NCBI GenBank assembly: GCA_026709365.1
Contig: JAPOTD010000056.1
Coordinates: forward strand, 1 to 36,882
Direction: 5' to 3'
DNA length: 36,882 nt
Origin: Gammaproteobacteria bacterium
GTDB lineage: Bacteria > Pseudomonadota > Gammaproteobacteria > Pseudomonadales > Azotimanducaceae
Made by a program: the position numbers and the translations under genes. The notes beneath the pieces are model-generated. The model had not been told where the DNA came from. It did no database searches and worked only from the letters and a program-made list of their open reading frames with translations. Of the stretch, positions 26,085 through 33,690 are shown piece by piece. How positions within the stretch are numbered: the first letter of the stretch is position 1; each line of letters begins with the position of its first letter.

Positions 26085-27304
26085 CGCTCATCGTCCAAAA
26101 GTACGGCGGCACCAGCGTCGGCAGCATCGACAGGATTCGGGCGGTCGCCGGACGGGTGGGCGCTTCGCGTGATGCCGGGCATCAGGTGATTGTCGTGCTC
26201 TCGGCGATGGCCGGTGAGACGGATCGTCTGCAGGAACTCGGCTCGTCGATCTCGGCGCGGCCGGCGCCGGAGGAGATGGACGTCCTGCTCGCCGCCGGGG
26301 AGCAGGCCTCAATCGCCCTGCTGGCCATCGCGCTCAAGGATTTGGGCCATCCCAGCCGTTCCTTCCTGGCGCATCAGGTGGGGGTTCGGACGGACGCCGA
26401 CCACCAGCGAGCCCGGATCGAGCGCATCGACACGGCCGCTTTGCGCGAGTCGTTGGCCTCGGGCGTAACGCCAGTGGTGGCTGGCTTTCAAGGCATCAAC
26501 GGCGCCGGCAGGCTCACCACCTTGGGCCGCGGCGGTTCGGACACCACGGCGGTTGCGGTTGCGGCGGCGGTTGCGGCGGACGAGTGCCAAATTTGCACCG
26601 ACGTGGATGGCGTGCACACCGCCGATCCGAGGATCGTGGCGGACGCCCGCCGCCTGGATCACATCACCTTTGAGGAGATGCTGGAATTGGCCAGCCTCGG
26701 CTCCAAGGTGCTGCATCCGCGGTCGGTGGAGTTTGCCGGCAAGTACGCGGTGCCGCTGCGCGTGCTGTCCAGCTTCGCGGCGGGCGGCGGCACCCTCATC
26801 ACGGCGGAGAGCGAATCCATGGAACAGCCCATCGTGTCCGGCATTGCCCATGCGCAGGATGAAGCCAAGATCACCATGTCCGGGGTGCCGGACGTGCCCG
26901 GGGTCGCCTCCAAGATCCTAGGCCCGGTGGGCGGAGCGCCCATCGAGGTTGACATGATCGTGCAGAACGCCGGCGCCGACGGCTTGACCGACTTCACCTT
27001 CACGGTGAAGCGCAGCGACTATGCGAGGACTTTGGAGTTGGTGCGTCCGGTTGGCGCGGAACTCGGCGCCCGGTCGGTCTCCGGTGACGACCAAATCGCC
27101 AAGGTGTCGGTGGTCGGCGTCGGCATGCGCTCCCACGCCGGCGTCGCGATGCGGGTGTTCGACTCCTTGGCCGCGGAGAACATCAACATCCAGATGATCT
27201 CCACCTCGGAAATCAAGATCTCGGTGGTGGTCGCCGAGCGCTACATGGAGCTCGCCGTGCGCACCCTGCACGAGGTGTTCGAACTCGGCAAGTCCGAAGA
27301 GTGA
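26081..27304 (+). CDS. lysC: Aspartate kinase
   Basis: Phosphorylates aspartate, the first step towards lysine, threonine, methionine and diaminopimelate. A monofunctional 407-residue enzyme: kinase domain starting with [21 protein letters not shown] and [17 protein letters not shown] further in, and a C-terminal regulatory region of two ACT domains (about 265-400) with [39 protein letters not shown]. That is the Pseudomonas/actinobacterial-type lysine/threonine-feedback enzyme. GTG 26081 overlaps the alaS stop by 4 nt. In most relatives csrA follows directly; here a MaoC-like gene begins 3 nt after the stop instead. Confidence 0.97.
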
Positions 27305-27307
27305 ACC

Positions 27308-28174
27308 ATGCCCTATGACGCGACCCTCGTTGGCCAGACCACGCAACCCATCCGGCACGAGGTGGATGCCCGTTGGATCATGGCCCATGCCGCGGGGCTC
27401 AACGACTTCAACCCGGCTTATCTGCACACCGACCGGGCCAAGGTGGTGGCCCATCCGCTGTTTCCGGTCTGCTTGGAGTGGCCAAGCGTCCTGGGCAGCC
27501 GGCGTTTGCCGGGCTGCGATGCCCTGACGCCTGAAGAGGCCGCCCGGAGCGTTCATGCCGCGCATGACCTGCACATCCTGCGGCCCATTGCGGCGGGCGA
27601 AACCCTGACCACCCAGGCGACCGTCACTGGCTTGGAGGCGATCAAGCCGGGGGTCGCCCTCACCACTCGGCTCGACACCTGCGGCGCGGACGGCGAACTC
27701 GTGGCCCGCACCTGGCAACTTGGCATCGCCAGGGGCGTTGCCCTGAACGGGGCGGAGCGGGCTTGTGAGACGCCGCCGCCCCAACCTTCGCTGTCATCGC
27801 CATGGCGTCAGCCGCAGCGCTTCCCGATCCCCGTCGCCGTCAATGCCGCCCACGTTTACACGGAGTGCGCGCGCATCTGGAACCCCATCCACACCGACCG
27901 CCGGGTGGCTTTGGAGGCTGGCTTGCCGGACATCATCCTGCACGGCACGGCGACCTTGGCGCTGGCGGTCTCCAAGCTGGTCGATGAATTTCTCGACGCG
28001 CGGCCCAACCGAGTGCGACGCATTGGCGGCCGCTTCCGGGCCATGGTGTTGATGCCCTCGACCCTGGTCCTTGAAGTCCGTGGACAGTCCGCCGACACCC
28101 TGTTCTTTCAGGTGTTGACCGCCAACGGGGAGCCGGCCGTCAGCCAAGGCTTCCTGAGCCACGGCGGGGCGTGA
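27308..28174 (+). CDS. Double-hotdog MaoC-like dehydratase
   Basis: 288-residue protein made of two hotdog domains. The N-terminal half contains AAGLNDFNPAYLHTD, resembling the hydratase-2 motif (Asp, Asn-Pro, His). The C-terminal half contains the longer motif YTECARIWNPIHTDRRVALEAGLPDIILHGT, with Asn-Pro-x-His kept but Ile where hydratases have the catalytic Asp. The split suggests that only one half is catalytic, as in several fused R-hydratase-like or 3-hydroxyacyl dehydratase-like proteins; the substrate is presumably an acyl-CoA or acyl thioester. It starts 3 nt after lysC and ends overlapping selO by 4 nt (GTGA), so it belongs to the same transcript by spacing. Confidence 0.82.
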   Translation: MPYDATLVGQTTQPIRHEVDARWIMAHAAGLNDFNPAYLHTDRAKVVAHPLFPVCLEWPSVLGSRRLPGCDALTPEEAARSVHAAHDLHILRPIAAGETLTTQATVTGLEAIKPGVALTTRLDTCGADGELVARTWQLGIARGVALNGAERACETPPPQPSLSSPWRQPQRFPIPVAVNAAHVYTECARIWNPIHTDRRVALEAGLPDIILHGTATLALAVSKLVDEFLDARPNRVRRIGGRFRAMVLMPSTLVLEVRGQSADTLFFQVLTANGEPAVSQGFLSHGGA

Positions 28175-29775
28175 CGCCCGTGGCGGGCCTTTTGGCGCTG
28201 GCCTTCGACAACCGGTTCACCCGGGAGCTGCCTGCGGACCCCATCACCGGTAGCGCCCGTCGGCAGATTCGCGGCGCGCTCTACTCAAGGGTGTCGCCGA
28301 CCCCGGTGGCGGCGCCGGAGCTGCTCGCCTACGCCGTCGAAGTGGCCGAGTTGATCGGCCTTTCGGAGCGGGACTGCGCATCGGATGCCTTCGTGCAGGT
28401 GTTTTCCGGCAATCGGGTGCTGGCGGGCATGGACCCCCACGCCACCTGCTACGGCGGCCATCAGTTCGGCAACTGGGCGGGCCAGCTCGGCGATGGTCGG
28501 GCCATCAATCTGGGCGAGGTGATTGGGCCTCGGGGCCGCCAAACCCTGCAGCTCAAGGGCGCGGGGCCGACGCCCTACGCCCGCACCGCCGACGGCTTGG
28601 CGGTGCTGCGCTCCTCGGTGCGCGAGTTCCTGTGCAGCGAGGCGATGCACCACTTGGGCGTCCCCACCACGCGGGCGCTCAGCCTGGCGTTGACCGGCGA
28701 GAGCGTCCTGCGGGACATCCTCTACGACGGCCACCCGGCGCCGGAGCCGGGAGCCGTGGTTTGCCGGGTGGCGCCCTCATTCACCCGCTTCGGCCACTTC
28801 CAGATGCTGGCCGCACGGGGCGAGACGGACCTGTTGCGGGCGTTCCTCGACCACACGATGGCGGCGGACTTCTCCCATCTTTTGGATGGCGCTGCGGCCA
28901 ACGATGGGGATCTGCCGTTGGCTTGGTTCACTGAAGTCTGCGAGTACACTGCCCTCATGGTGGCCCACTGGATGCGGGTGGGCTTCGTCCATGGGGTGAT
29001 GAACACGGACAACATGTCGGTGCTCGGCCTGACCATCGACTACGGCCCCTATGGCTGGCTGGAGGACTACGACCCGAACTGGACCCCGAACACCACCGAC
29101 GCCGCCGGACGCCGCTACCGTTTCGCCCACCAGCCGGCCGTTGCCCAATGGAACCTGCTGCAGTTGGCCAATGCCATCCATCCGTTGGTTGGCGAGGCGG
29201 CGCCCTTGGAGCAGGCGCTCAACGACTTTGAGGCCAGCTACATGACCCATTGGCGCGCCATGATGGGCGCCAAGCTTGGCTTTGCTTCCCTAGCCGAGGC
29301 CGACGCCGGCCTGTTGGACGAACTCGACGCCATCCTGCAGCTGACCGAGACCGACATGACGTTGTTCTACCGTGCCTTGGCCGATCTGTCGCCCGATGCC
29401 TTGGACGGCGGGGCTGCGCCAGTTGACCCATTGATGCCAGCCTACTACCGTCCGGAGGAGGTGGCCGGCGAGCGGCGTGAGCGCATCAATGCCTGGCTGC
29501 GTGCTTACTTGATGCGCACCCGCCAGGAAGGCCGCCCCGCGGAAGAGCGCCGGGCGTCCATGAACGCGGCCAATCCGAAGTACGTCCTGCGCAACTACTT
29601 GGCGCAACTGGCCATCGACAAGGCCCAGGCGGGCGACGCCTCCTTGATCCACGAGCTTCAGGATGTGCTGCGCAACCCCTACGCCGAGCAGCCCGGCAAG
29701 GAGCGGTTTGCGGAAAAGCGCCCGGACTGGGCCCGCACCCGCGTCGGCTGCTCGCAGCTCTCCTGCAGTTCCTAA
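28171..29775 (+). CDS. selO: Protein adenylyltransferase SelO (YdiU family)
   Basis: Pseudokinase-fold enzyme that transfers AMP from ATP to Ser, Thr or Tyr of target proteins and has been linked to oxidative-stress responses. It is 534 residues, a little longer than E. coli YdiU (478). Family marks: YGGHQFGNWAGQLGDGRAINLGE, LKGAGPTPYARTADGLAVLRSSVREFLCSEAM, HGVMNTDNMSVLGLTIDYGPYGWLEDYDP (about residues 271-300, metal-binding Asn and Asp), and NPKYVLRNYLAQ. The C-terminus GCSQLSCSS carries the conserved Cys that is selenocysteine in animal SelO; here it is an ordinary Cys codon. GTG 28171 overlaps the previous stop. Confidence 0.95.
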   Translation: MTPVAGLLALAFDNRFTRELPADPITGSARRQIRGALYSRVSPTPVAAPELLAYAVEVAELIGLSERDCASDAFVQVFSGNRVLAGMDPHATCYGGHQFGNWAGQLGDGRAINLGEVIGPRGRQTLQLKGAGPTPYARTADGLAVLRSSVREFLCSEAMHHLGVPTTRALSLALTGESVLRDILYDGHPAPEPGAVVCRVAPSFTRFGHFQMLAARGETDLLRAFLDHTMAADFSHLLDGAAANDGDLPLAWFTEVCEYTALMVAHWMRVGFVHGVMNTDNMSVLGLTIDYGPYGWLEDYDPNWTPNTTDAAGRRYRFAHQPAVAQWNLLQLANAIHPLVGEAAPLEQALNDFEASYMTHWRAMMGAKLGFASLAEADAGLLDELDAILQLTETDMTLFYRALADLSPDALDGGAAPVDPLMPAYYRPEEVAGERRERINAWLRAYLMRTRQEGRPAEERRASMNAANPKYVLRNYLAQLAIDKAQAGDASLIHELQDVLRNPYAEQPGKERFAEKRPDWARTRVGCSQLSCSS

Positions 29776-29795
29776 ACTCCAGCAAAGGAAACCCC

Positions 29796-30275
29796 ATGAC
29801 CACACTCCATGAAATCGCCCCGGCCTTCATCGACATGGCGCACCGGATCGTCTGGTGCTCAGCGGCGACGGTCGATGCCCAAGGCCGCCCGCGGGCCCGG
29901 GTGCTGCATCCCATCTGGCAGTGGGACGGCGCCGAGCTGACCGGCTGGATCGCCACCGGCCCCACCCCCATCAAGCGGGCGCACTTGGCGGCGAGCCCGC
30001 ACCTCTCCTGCAACTACTGGTCGCCGAACCAGGACACCTGCGTCGCCGAATGCCATGCGCAGTGGGCCTTTGACGATGCCACCAGGCAGATGGTCTGGGA
30101 TCTTTTCGCCAACGGCCCGGCGCCGGTCGGCTACGACCCGTCCATCATTCCCGGTTGGGACAACGCCGCCTCCCCCAACTTCGCGGCCTTGAAGCTGCAC
30201 CCTTGGCGCATCCGCGTGATGGCCGGCGCCGTGATGATGAAGGGCGAGGGCACGCCCTTGGTTTGGCAGGGGTAA
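29796..30275 (+). CDS. Pyridoxamine 5'-phosphate oxidase-like flavoprotein
   Basis: 159-residue split-barrel protein of the PNPOx/F420-reductase-like fold. Marks are the N-terminal helix and strands IVWCSAATVDAQGRPRARVLHPIWQWDG, then ELTGWIATGPTPIKRAHLAASPHLSCNYW, and the closing AALKLHPWRIRVM strand. Members bind FMN, F420 or haem and act as small oxidoreductases or stress proteins; the substrate is unknown. It follows selO by 20 nt with an AAGGAA Shine-Dalgarno at 29785-29790, so it is probably the last gene of that run. It is convergent with an LLM-class oxidoreductase, another family that often uses F420, but shared cofactor use is only a guess. Confidence 0.8.
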   Translation: MTTLHEIAPAFIDMAHRIVWCSAATVDAQGRPRARVLHPIWQWDGAELTGWIATGPTPIKRAHLAASPHLSCNYWSPNQDTCVAECHAQWAFDDATRQMVWDLFANGPAPVGYDPSIIPGWDNAASPNFAALKLHPWRIRVMAGAVMMKGEGTPLVWQG

Positions 30276-30318
30276 ACTGGGCCTTCGCCACACGCTGGGC
30301 AGGCTCCGACGGGCCGCT

Positions 30319-31161
30319 TCAGGCGTTGGGTTCCATGATGTCCGCCTTGAACCGTTCCAGCGCGTTGCGCTGCTGGGCCACATCCTCGGTTTGCATTGAC
30401 ATCACCAAGTCGGTGACGCCGGCCTCGGCGAAGTCGGCGACCGACTCGGCGGTGATGCGCCCGATGTCGATGCGCAGCTGAACGGTCTCCGGCGCTGGCC
30501 GTCCGGCCTTCTCCGCCTCCTCGCGAATGACCGGCAGACGCTTGCGCACGCTGTCGGGCGGCAGGCTCATGGGATGCCAGCCGTCGCCGAAACGGGCTGC
30601 GCGCCGCAGTGCCTGAGGCCGGTTGCCCGCCACGATCAGCGGCAGGTGGGGCTTCTGCATCGGGGTGGGCGAGGCGAGGATGTTCTCGAAATTGAAGAAC
30701 TCACCGTGGAAGCTGACCGACTCGCCGGTCCAGAGCGCCCGCACGACTTGCAGAAACTCGTCGCTGTAGCGGCCGCGGGACGGGTAAGGGATGCCCAGCG
30801 CCGCGTTTTCCTCCGGCAGGCTGCCGACCCCCAGCCCCAAGGTGAGGCGGCCGCCGCAAAAGCGGTCTAGGGTGGCTGCCTGCTTGGCGAGCGTCATCGG
30901 GTGCAGGTAGGGCATGACCAGAACGCTGGTGCCCAACCGGATGCGGGTGGTGCGGGCGCCAATCCAAGCCAGCGTGATCAGCGGATCCTGGTACGGTCGG
31001 TCGCCGATGCGCTCCAGGACGTAGCCGATGTTGAGCACGTGGTGGTTCACCCACACCGAGTCGAAGCCCAGCTCCTCCGCCTGTTGCGCGAGTTCGATCA
31101 GGGCGTTGAAGTCCGTTACGCCCAAGTTGTTGGGCACCACGAATCCGAAGCGCATGGTCAT
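30319..31161 (-). CDS. LLM-class flavin/F420-dependent oxidoreductase
   Basis: 280-residue bacterial-luciferase-like TIM-barrel oxidoreductase. Recognisable blocks: MRFGFVVPN at the first strand, LIELAQQAEELGFDSVWVNHH, TTRIRLGTSVLVMPYLHPMTLAKQAATLDRFCGGRLTLGLGVG (the core LLM signature), and PLIVAGNRPQALRRAARFGDGWHP. The ARIRLGT/GGRLTLGLG pattern and the length match the TIGR03619-type F420-dependent subgroup, though cofactor cannot be proved from sequence. ATG 31161 is chosen because TTGAGG lies 6 nt upstream; an in-frame ATG two codons later is less well placed. It follows a 44-codon ORF by 7 nt, and its Shine-Dalgarno overlaps that ORF's stop. Confidence 0.9.
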   Translation of the reverse strand: MTMRFGFVVPNNLGVTDFNALIELAQQAEELGFDSVWVNHHVLNIGYVLERIGDRPYQDPLITLAWIGARTTRIRLGTSVLVMPYLHPMTLAKQAATLDRFCGGRLTLGLGVGSLPEENAALGIPYPSRGRYSDEFLQVVRALWTGESVSFHGEFFNFENILASPTPMQKPHLPLIVAGNRPQALRRAARFGDGWHPMSLPPDSVRKRLPVIREEAEKAGRPAPETVQLRIDIGRITAESVADFAEAGVTDLVMSMQTEDVAQQRNALERFKADIMEPNA

Positions 31162-31168
31162 GTTCGCC

Positions 31169-31303
31169 TCAAGGGTTAGTCAGAAGTTGTTGTTTCGCAG
31201 CGCGCGCCTTGCCGAAGGCGTTGATGGCGCGTTCGCCGAGAGTAAAGCCGATGCCGCCGGCGCCGCTGGTGACTGTGGCGGTCTTGAACGCGAAACCCTG
31301 CAT
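31169..31303 (-). CDS. Small 44-residue ORF upstream of the LLM gene
   Basis: Short reading frame with a good Shine-Dalgarno (AAGGAG, 8 nt before the ATG at 31303) and a -10 box TATACT 48 nt upstream. The product starts MQGFAFKTATVTSGAGGIGF, continues TLGERAINAFGKARAAKQQLL, and ends TNP. TATVTSGAGGIG echoes the Rossmann glycine motif of SDR enzymes (TGxxxGIG), so it could be the head of a decayed SDR, but the frame stays open with its own stop and couples to the LLM gene (stop inside the latter's ribosome-binding site). It may be a leader peptide or a microprotein. I do not recognise a family. Confidence 0.5.
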   Translation of the reverse strand: MQGFAFKTATVTSGAGGIGFTLGERAINAFGKARAAKQQLLTNP

Positions 31304-31351
31304 AATGCTTCTCCTTGCCACAGCCTCTCGGAGGTGTTGTGAAACCGCGAC

Positions 31352-31357
31352 AGTATA
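31352..31357 (-). promoter_or_regulatory. -10 box (TATACT) for the small ORF and LLM gene
   Basis: TATACT on the minus strand, 48 nt before the ATG at 31303, with a weak -35 zone. It is the same hexamer found before glcB and alaS. Confidence 0.4.
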
Positions 31358-31385
31358 GTGCTCCGGTTTGGGGAATTCCCGAATG

Positions 31386-31435
31386 CGCACCCGCTTGGCG
31401 GGTGCGTTGCGGTTTCGCCTGCGCGAAACTCCGCG
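31386..31435. repeat. REP-like palindromic repeat, copy 2 (inverted)
   Basis: Reverse-complement relative of the element at 23371-23420, 43 of 50 bases identical. Hairpins here are CGCACCCGC (31386-31394) with GCGGGTGCG (31398-31406), and GTTTCGC (31412-31418) with GCGAAAC (31423-31429). One G-C pair of the copy-1 stem is A-T here, changed on both arms. It lies in the spacer between the LLM transcript and the exonuclease III gene. Confidence 0.85.
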
Positions 31436-31481
31436 CCAGTCGATTCGATCAGATTCCGATACGTTTTTGAGATTACACGGA

Positions 31482-32249
31482 ATGCGGATCCTGAGTTGGA
31501 ACGTCAATGGCCTGCGGGCCTGCACCCGCAAGGGGTTTCGCGGCTTTTTGGCCGATTGCGGCGCTGACGTCCTGGCCTTGCAGGAGGTGCGGGCCTTTCC
31601 CGAGCAGCTCGACGCCGACGTGCGGGCGCCCCAGGGCTGGCAGGCGGCGTTCGCCCCGGCGGAGCGTCCGGGCTACAGCGGCGTGGCGCTGTACAGCCGC
31701 AAGGCGCCGGATCGCATTGAAATCGCGCTTGAGCCGCGTTTTGACGTGGAGGGCCGCTTCATCGCCGCCCACTTTGGCCGTCTGGTGGTGGCGAGCGTCT
31801 ATTTCCCCAAGGGCAGCGGCCGGGAGCGGGACAACAGCCGGGTAAGCTACAAGCTCGACTTCTACCGCGCTGTGTTTGATCGGGTTGAACGCCTGCGCCG
31901 CCGGGGACCGGTGTTCGTCGTCGGTGACTACAACACGGCCCACGAGGCCATCGACTTGGCCCGGCCCAAGGGCAATGTGAGGAACAGCGGCTTCCTGCCC
32001 GAGGAGCGGGCTGAGATCAGCCGCTGGCTGGACGCCGGCTGGGTGGACAGCTTCCGCGCCCGCCACCCCGATGCGCCCGGCCACTACACTTGGTGGCGGC
32101 AGTTCGGCGGCGCCCGGGAACGCAACGTCGGCTGGCGCATCGACTACGTCCTGGCCTCGCCATCGGCGGACAAACGGGTGCGTCGGGCCTTCATCTGGCC
32201 CCAGGCCACCGGCTCCGACCACTGCCCGGTGGGCGTGGACATCGCGTAG
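31482..32249 (+). CDS. Exonuclease III family AP endonuclease
   Basis: 255-residue endonuclease/exonuclease/phosphatase-fold enzyme that cuts DNA at abasic sites and removes 3' blocks in base-excision repair. Motifs in order: ILSWNVNGLRA (Asn), LALQEVRAF (metal-binding Glu), GYSGVALYSR, VYFPKGSGRERDNSRVSYKLDFYRA (catalytic Tyr region), VVGDYNTAHEAIDLARPKGN (Asp and Asn), WRIDYVLAS and ATGSDHCPVGVDI (catalytic Asp-His). All active-site residues are present. The GDYNTAHEAIDLARPK wording is that of the ExoA/Xth branch. ATG 31482 is set by the conserved first strand; a 114-nt in-frame extension upstream would read through the palindromic repeat. The Shine-Dalgarno is weak. Confidence 0.95.
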   Translation: MRILSWNVNGLRACTRKGFRGFLADCGADVLALQEVRAFPEQLDADVRAPQGWQAAFAPAERPGYSGVALYSRKAPDRIEIALEPRFDVEGRFIAAHFGRLVVASVYFPKGSGRERDNSRVSYKLDFYRAVFDRVERLRRRGPVFVVGDYNTAHEAIDLARPKGNVRNSGFLPEERAEISRWLDAGWVDSFRARHPDAPGHYTWWRQFGGARERNVGWRIDYVLASPSADKRVRRAFIWPQATGSDHCPVGVDIA

Positions 32250-32666
32250 TCGTCCAGCCCCACCGCGCCCGGTCTTATCTGCTATTCTCGAAGCATGGCC
32301 CCGCAGCTAACCATCGATCCCTTCCTTCTCCATGGGCATTGGGCGACTGGGCTGGGAACTCGGTGGACGCCCGAGTTGGCTGACGCAGCATCAACGCTGC
32401 GCAGAAGCGGGACTTCCGTATTGACCGGCTGCGGAAGCTGGCCGGAAAGGCGAAAGTGAATTGATCTGTTGATTCGCTAAGCTTTAGTTCAGTAAGCTAC
32501 GGCTAAGGCCTTCATCCCTCGCCGACGAAAACGCAGTAGTCAAGGAGATGTGCTGGGAGGAAGTTAAAACCGAAGGGCTGGACCGGCAAGTCGGTACTGC
32601 GATTGGGTTTCTTGGATTGTTGCAAAGGCTAATCGCCCAAGCTCGGCGGACTGCTAGGAGAAAAAT
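32250..32666. other. 417-nt spacer with possible gene remnants
   Basis: No complete gene. A frame from ATG 32295 to a TGA at 32457-32459 (54 codons) begins MAPQLTIDPFLLHGHWATG, which recalls the N-terminus of ComF-like phosphoribosyltransferase-family proteins (TIDPxPLxGxWxxGxALD), then drifts into unlike sequence; a one-base shift after GHWATG gives WELGGRPSW. A second frame near 32401-32461 ends RDFRIDRLRKLAGKAKVN, which looks like a protein tail. A TATTCT -10-like box sits at 32283-32288. From about 32461 the DNA becomes AT-richer up to lemA. Treat the remnant call as weak. Confidence 0.35.
32489..32499 (+). repeat. 11-bp direct repeat flanking lemA, left copy
   Basis: TCAGTAAGCTA occurs here and at 33502-33512, on either side of the AT-richer lemA gene. 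The match does not extend beyond 11 bases. It might be a target duplication or attachment remnant, or chance. Confidence 0.4.
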
Positions 32667-33437
32667 ATGCTTGGTTTTTTTGTTACCTTGGTTCTTGTCG
32701 TGGCTTTGCCCGTAGTCCTAGCTTTGGCAGTGGTCTTCAGAACCTACAATAGCCTCCGTGGAGTTTATGAAGAAACAAAGAGTTGTTTATCAATTATTCA
32801 AGGATTTTCCAGTAAAAGAAGCAGTGTGTTGGCGGACATTCGTACAGTTGTCAGCAACTACGCTACTCACGAACGATCGGTACACATGGATGTCGCTAGA
32901 TTTGAAAATCAACTGAGCCAGGAAGGCACTGTTCCATCAGTGGCGCTCGGCGCTTTGGCTAGGGCCTATCCCGAATTGAAGTCAGATAGCATGTTTCTGG
33001 ATAACCAACAGAAGCTAGAAGCGCTTGCGGAGGAGTTAAGAGTATCGCAAGCGCGTTATGACGACAGAGTCCGCGTGTTCAACATTCAGCGCAATTCGAT
33101 CCCCACGCGTCTCTACGCACCGTTTCTAGGGTTCACGAAAGACCTCCCCTATTCGGCTGAGATTGTTGGAAAGGATGATGGTATTCAGATCCTAGATCGA
33201 GTCTATGATGAAGAGAAGTTGGGCGAGTTGCGTGCGAAGGGAGCAGAGCTTTTAAGCCAGAGCAGAGAGGCGATTGCGCGGCAAGGCGCGAGATTGAAGG
33301 AAGGCACAAAGGACGGGGCCGGCGCACTCAAGGGGTTGGTGAGTGCAAAGAATGAAAGAGACATGATCGAGGTGGAAGGCGAAGACTCAGGAGATGAGAA
33401 CACGGCGAAGGCTGAGAAGCCAACGAGCGCCAACTAG
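32667..33437 (+). CDS. LemA-family membrane protein
   Basis: 256-residue protein with an N-terminal membrane segment (residues about 4-24, FFVTLVLVVALPVVLALAVVF) and a long helical, cytosol- or periplasm-facing part. After the membrane helix, YNSLRGVYEETKSCLSIIQGFSSKRSSVLADIR follows the LemA pattern (YNxL then a helix of the QxxRRxDLIPNLV kind), and later NIQRNSIPTRLYAPFLGF matches the family's YNxxxxxxPxxxxAxxxGF segment. The last 60 residues are polar and acidic (MIEVEGEDSGDENT) beyond the usual LemA end. Function of LemA is unsettled. Codon and base use are visibly more AT-rich than the neighbours, and no TPM-domain or htpX partner is present, so it may be acquired. TAGGAG lies 6 nt before ATG 32667. 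Confidence 0.72.
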   Translation: MLGFFVTLVLVVALPVVLALAVVFRTYNSLRGVYEETKSCLSIIQGFSSKRSSVLADIRTVVSNYATHERSVHMDVARFENQLSQEGTVPSVALGALARAYPELKSDSMFLDNQQKLEALAEELRVSQARYDDRVRVFNIQRNSIPTRLYAPFLGFTKDLPYSAEIVGKDDGIQILDRVYDEEKLGELRAKGAELLSQSREAIARQGARLKEGTKDGAGALKGLVSAKNERDMIEVEGEDSGDENTAKAEKPTSAN

Positions 33438-33447
33438 CGCCAACTAG
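33426..33447 (+). repeat. Tandem 10-bp repeat across the lemA stop
   Basis: AGCGCCAACT is repeated twice head to tail (33426-33435, 33436-33445) and followed by AG. The TAG stop of lemA spans the junction, and a second in-register TAG appears one unit later. Probably a small slippage duplication. Confidence 0.7.
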
Positions 33448-33501
33448 TGCTCCATCAAGCTGACGGAACACTATTCGAGGGATGACTTGCCCGGATGTTG
33501 C

Positions 33502-33512
33502 TCAGTAAGCTA
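33502..33512 (+). repeat. 11-bp direct repeat flanking lemA, right copy
   Basis: TCAGTAAGCTA, identical to 32489-32499. The surrounding 33438-33690 spacer (253 nt) shows no gene I can support. Confidence 0.4.
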
Positions 33513-33690
33513 TAACCCCACTCAGCTTGAATCTGCGTCCATTGGCACATCGGCGAATGGTGCCGCCGGGCAATCAAGGATGGGCAGGTTCCTCGCCGCC
33601 TGCCGGGGAGCCTGTTGGTCGATGCTTCGAAACCTTCAACCAATCCTGGGCGTCCATTCGCGCCTGGAGCAATCAGGAGGCGTAAAGCTG

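Noticed and set aside
33487-33690. Longer start for the FGE-fold lipoprotein
   Set aside because: The signal peptide with lipobox and the AGGAGG site both place the start at GTG 33691.
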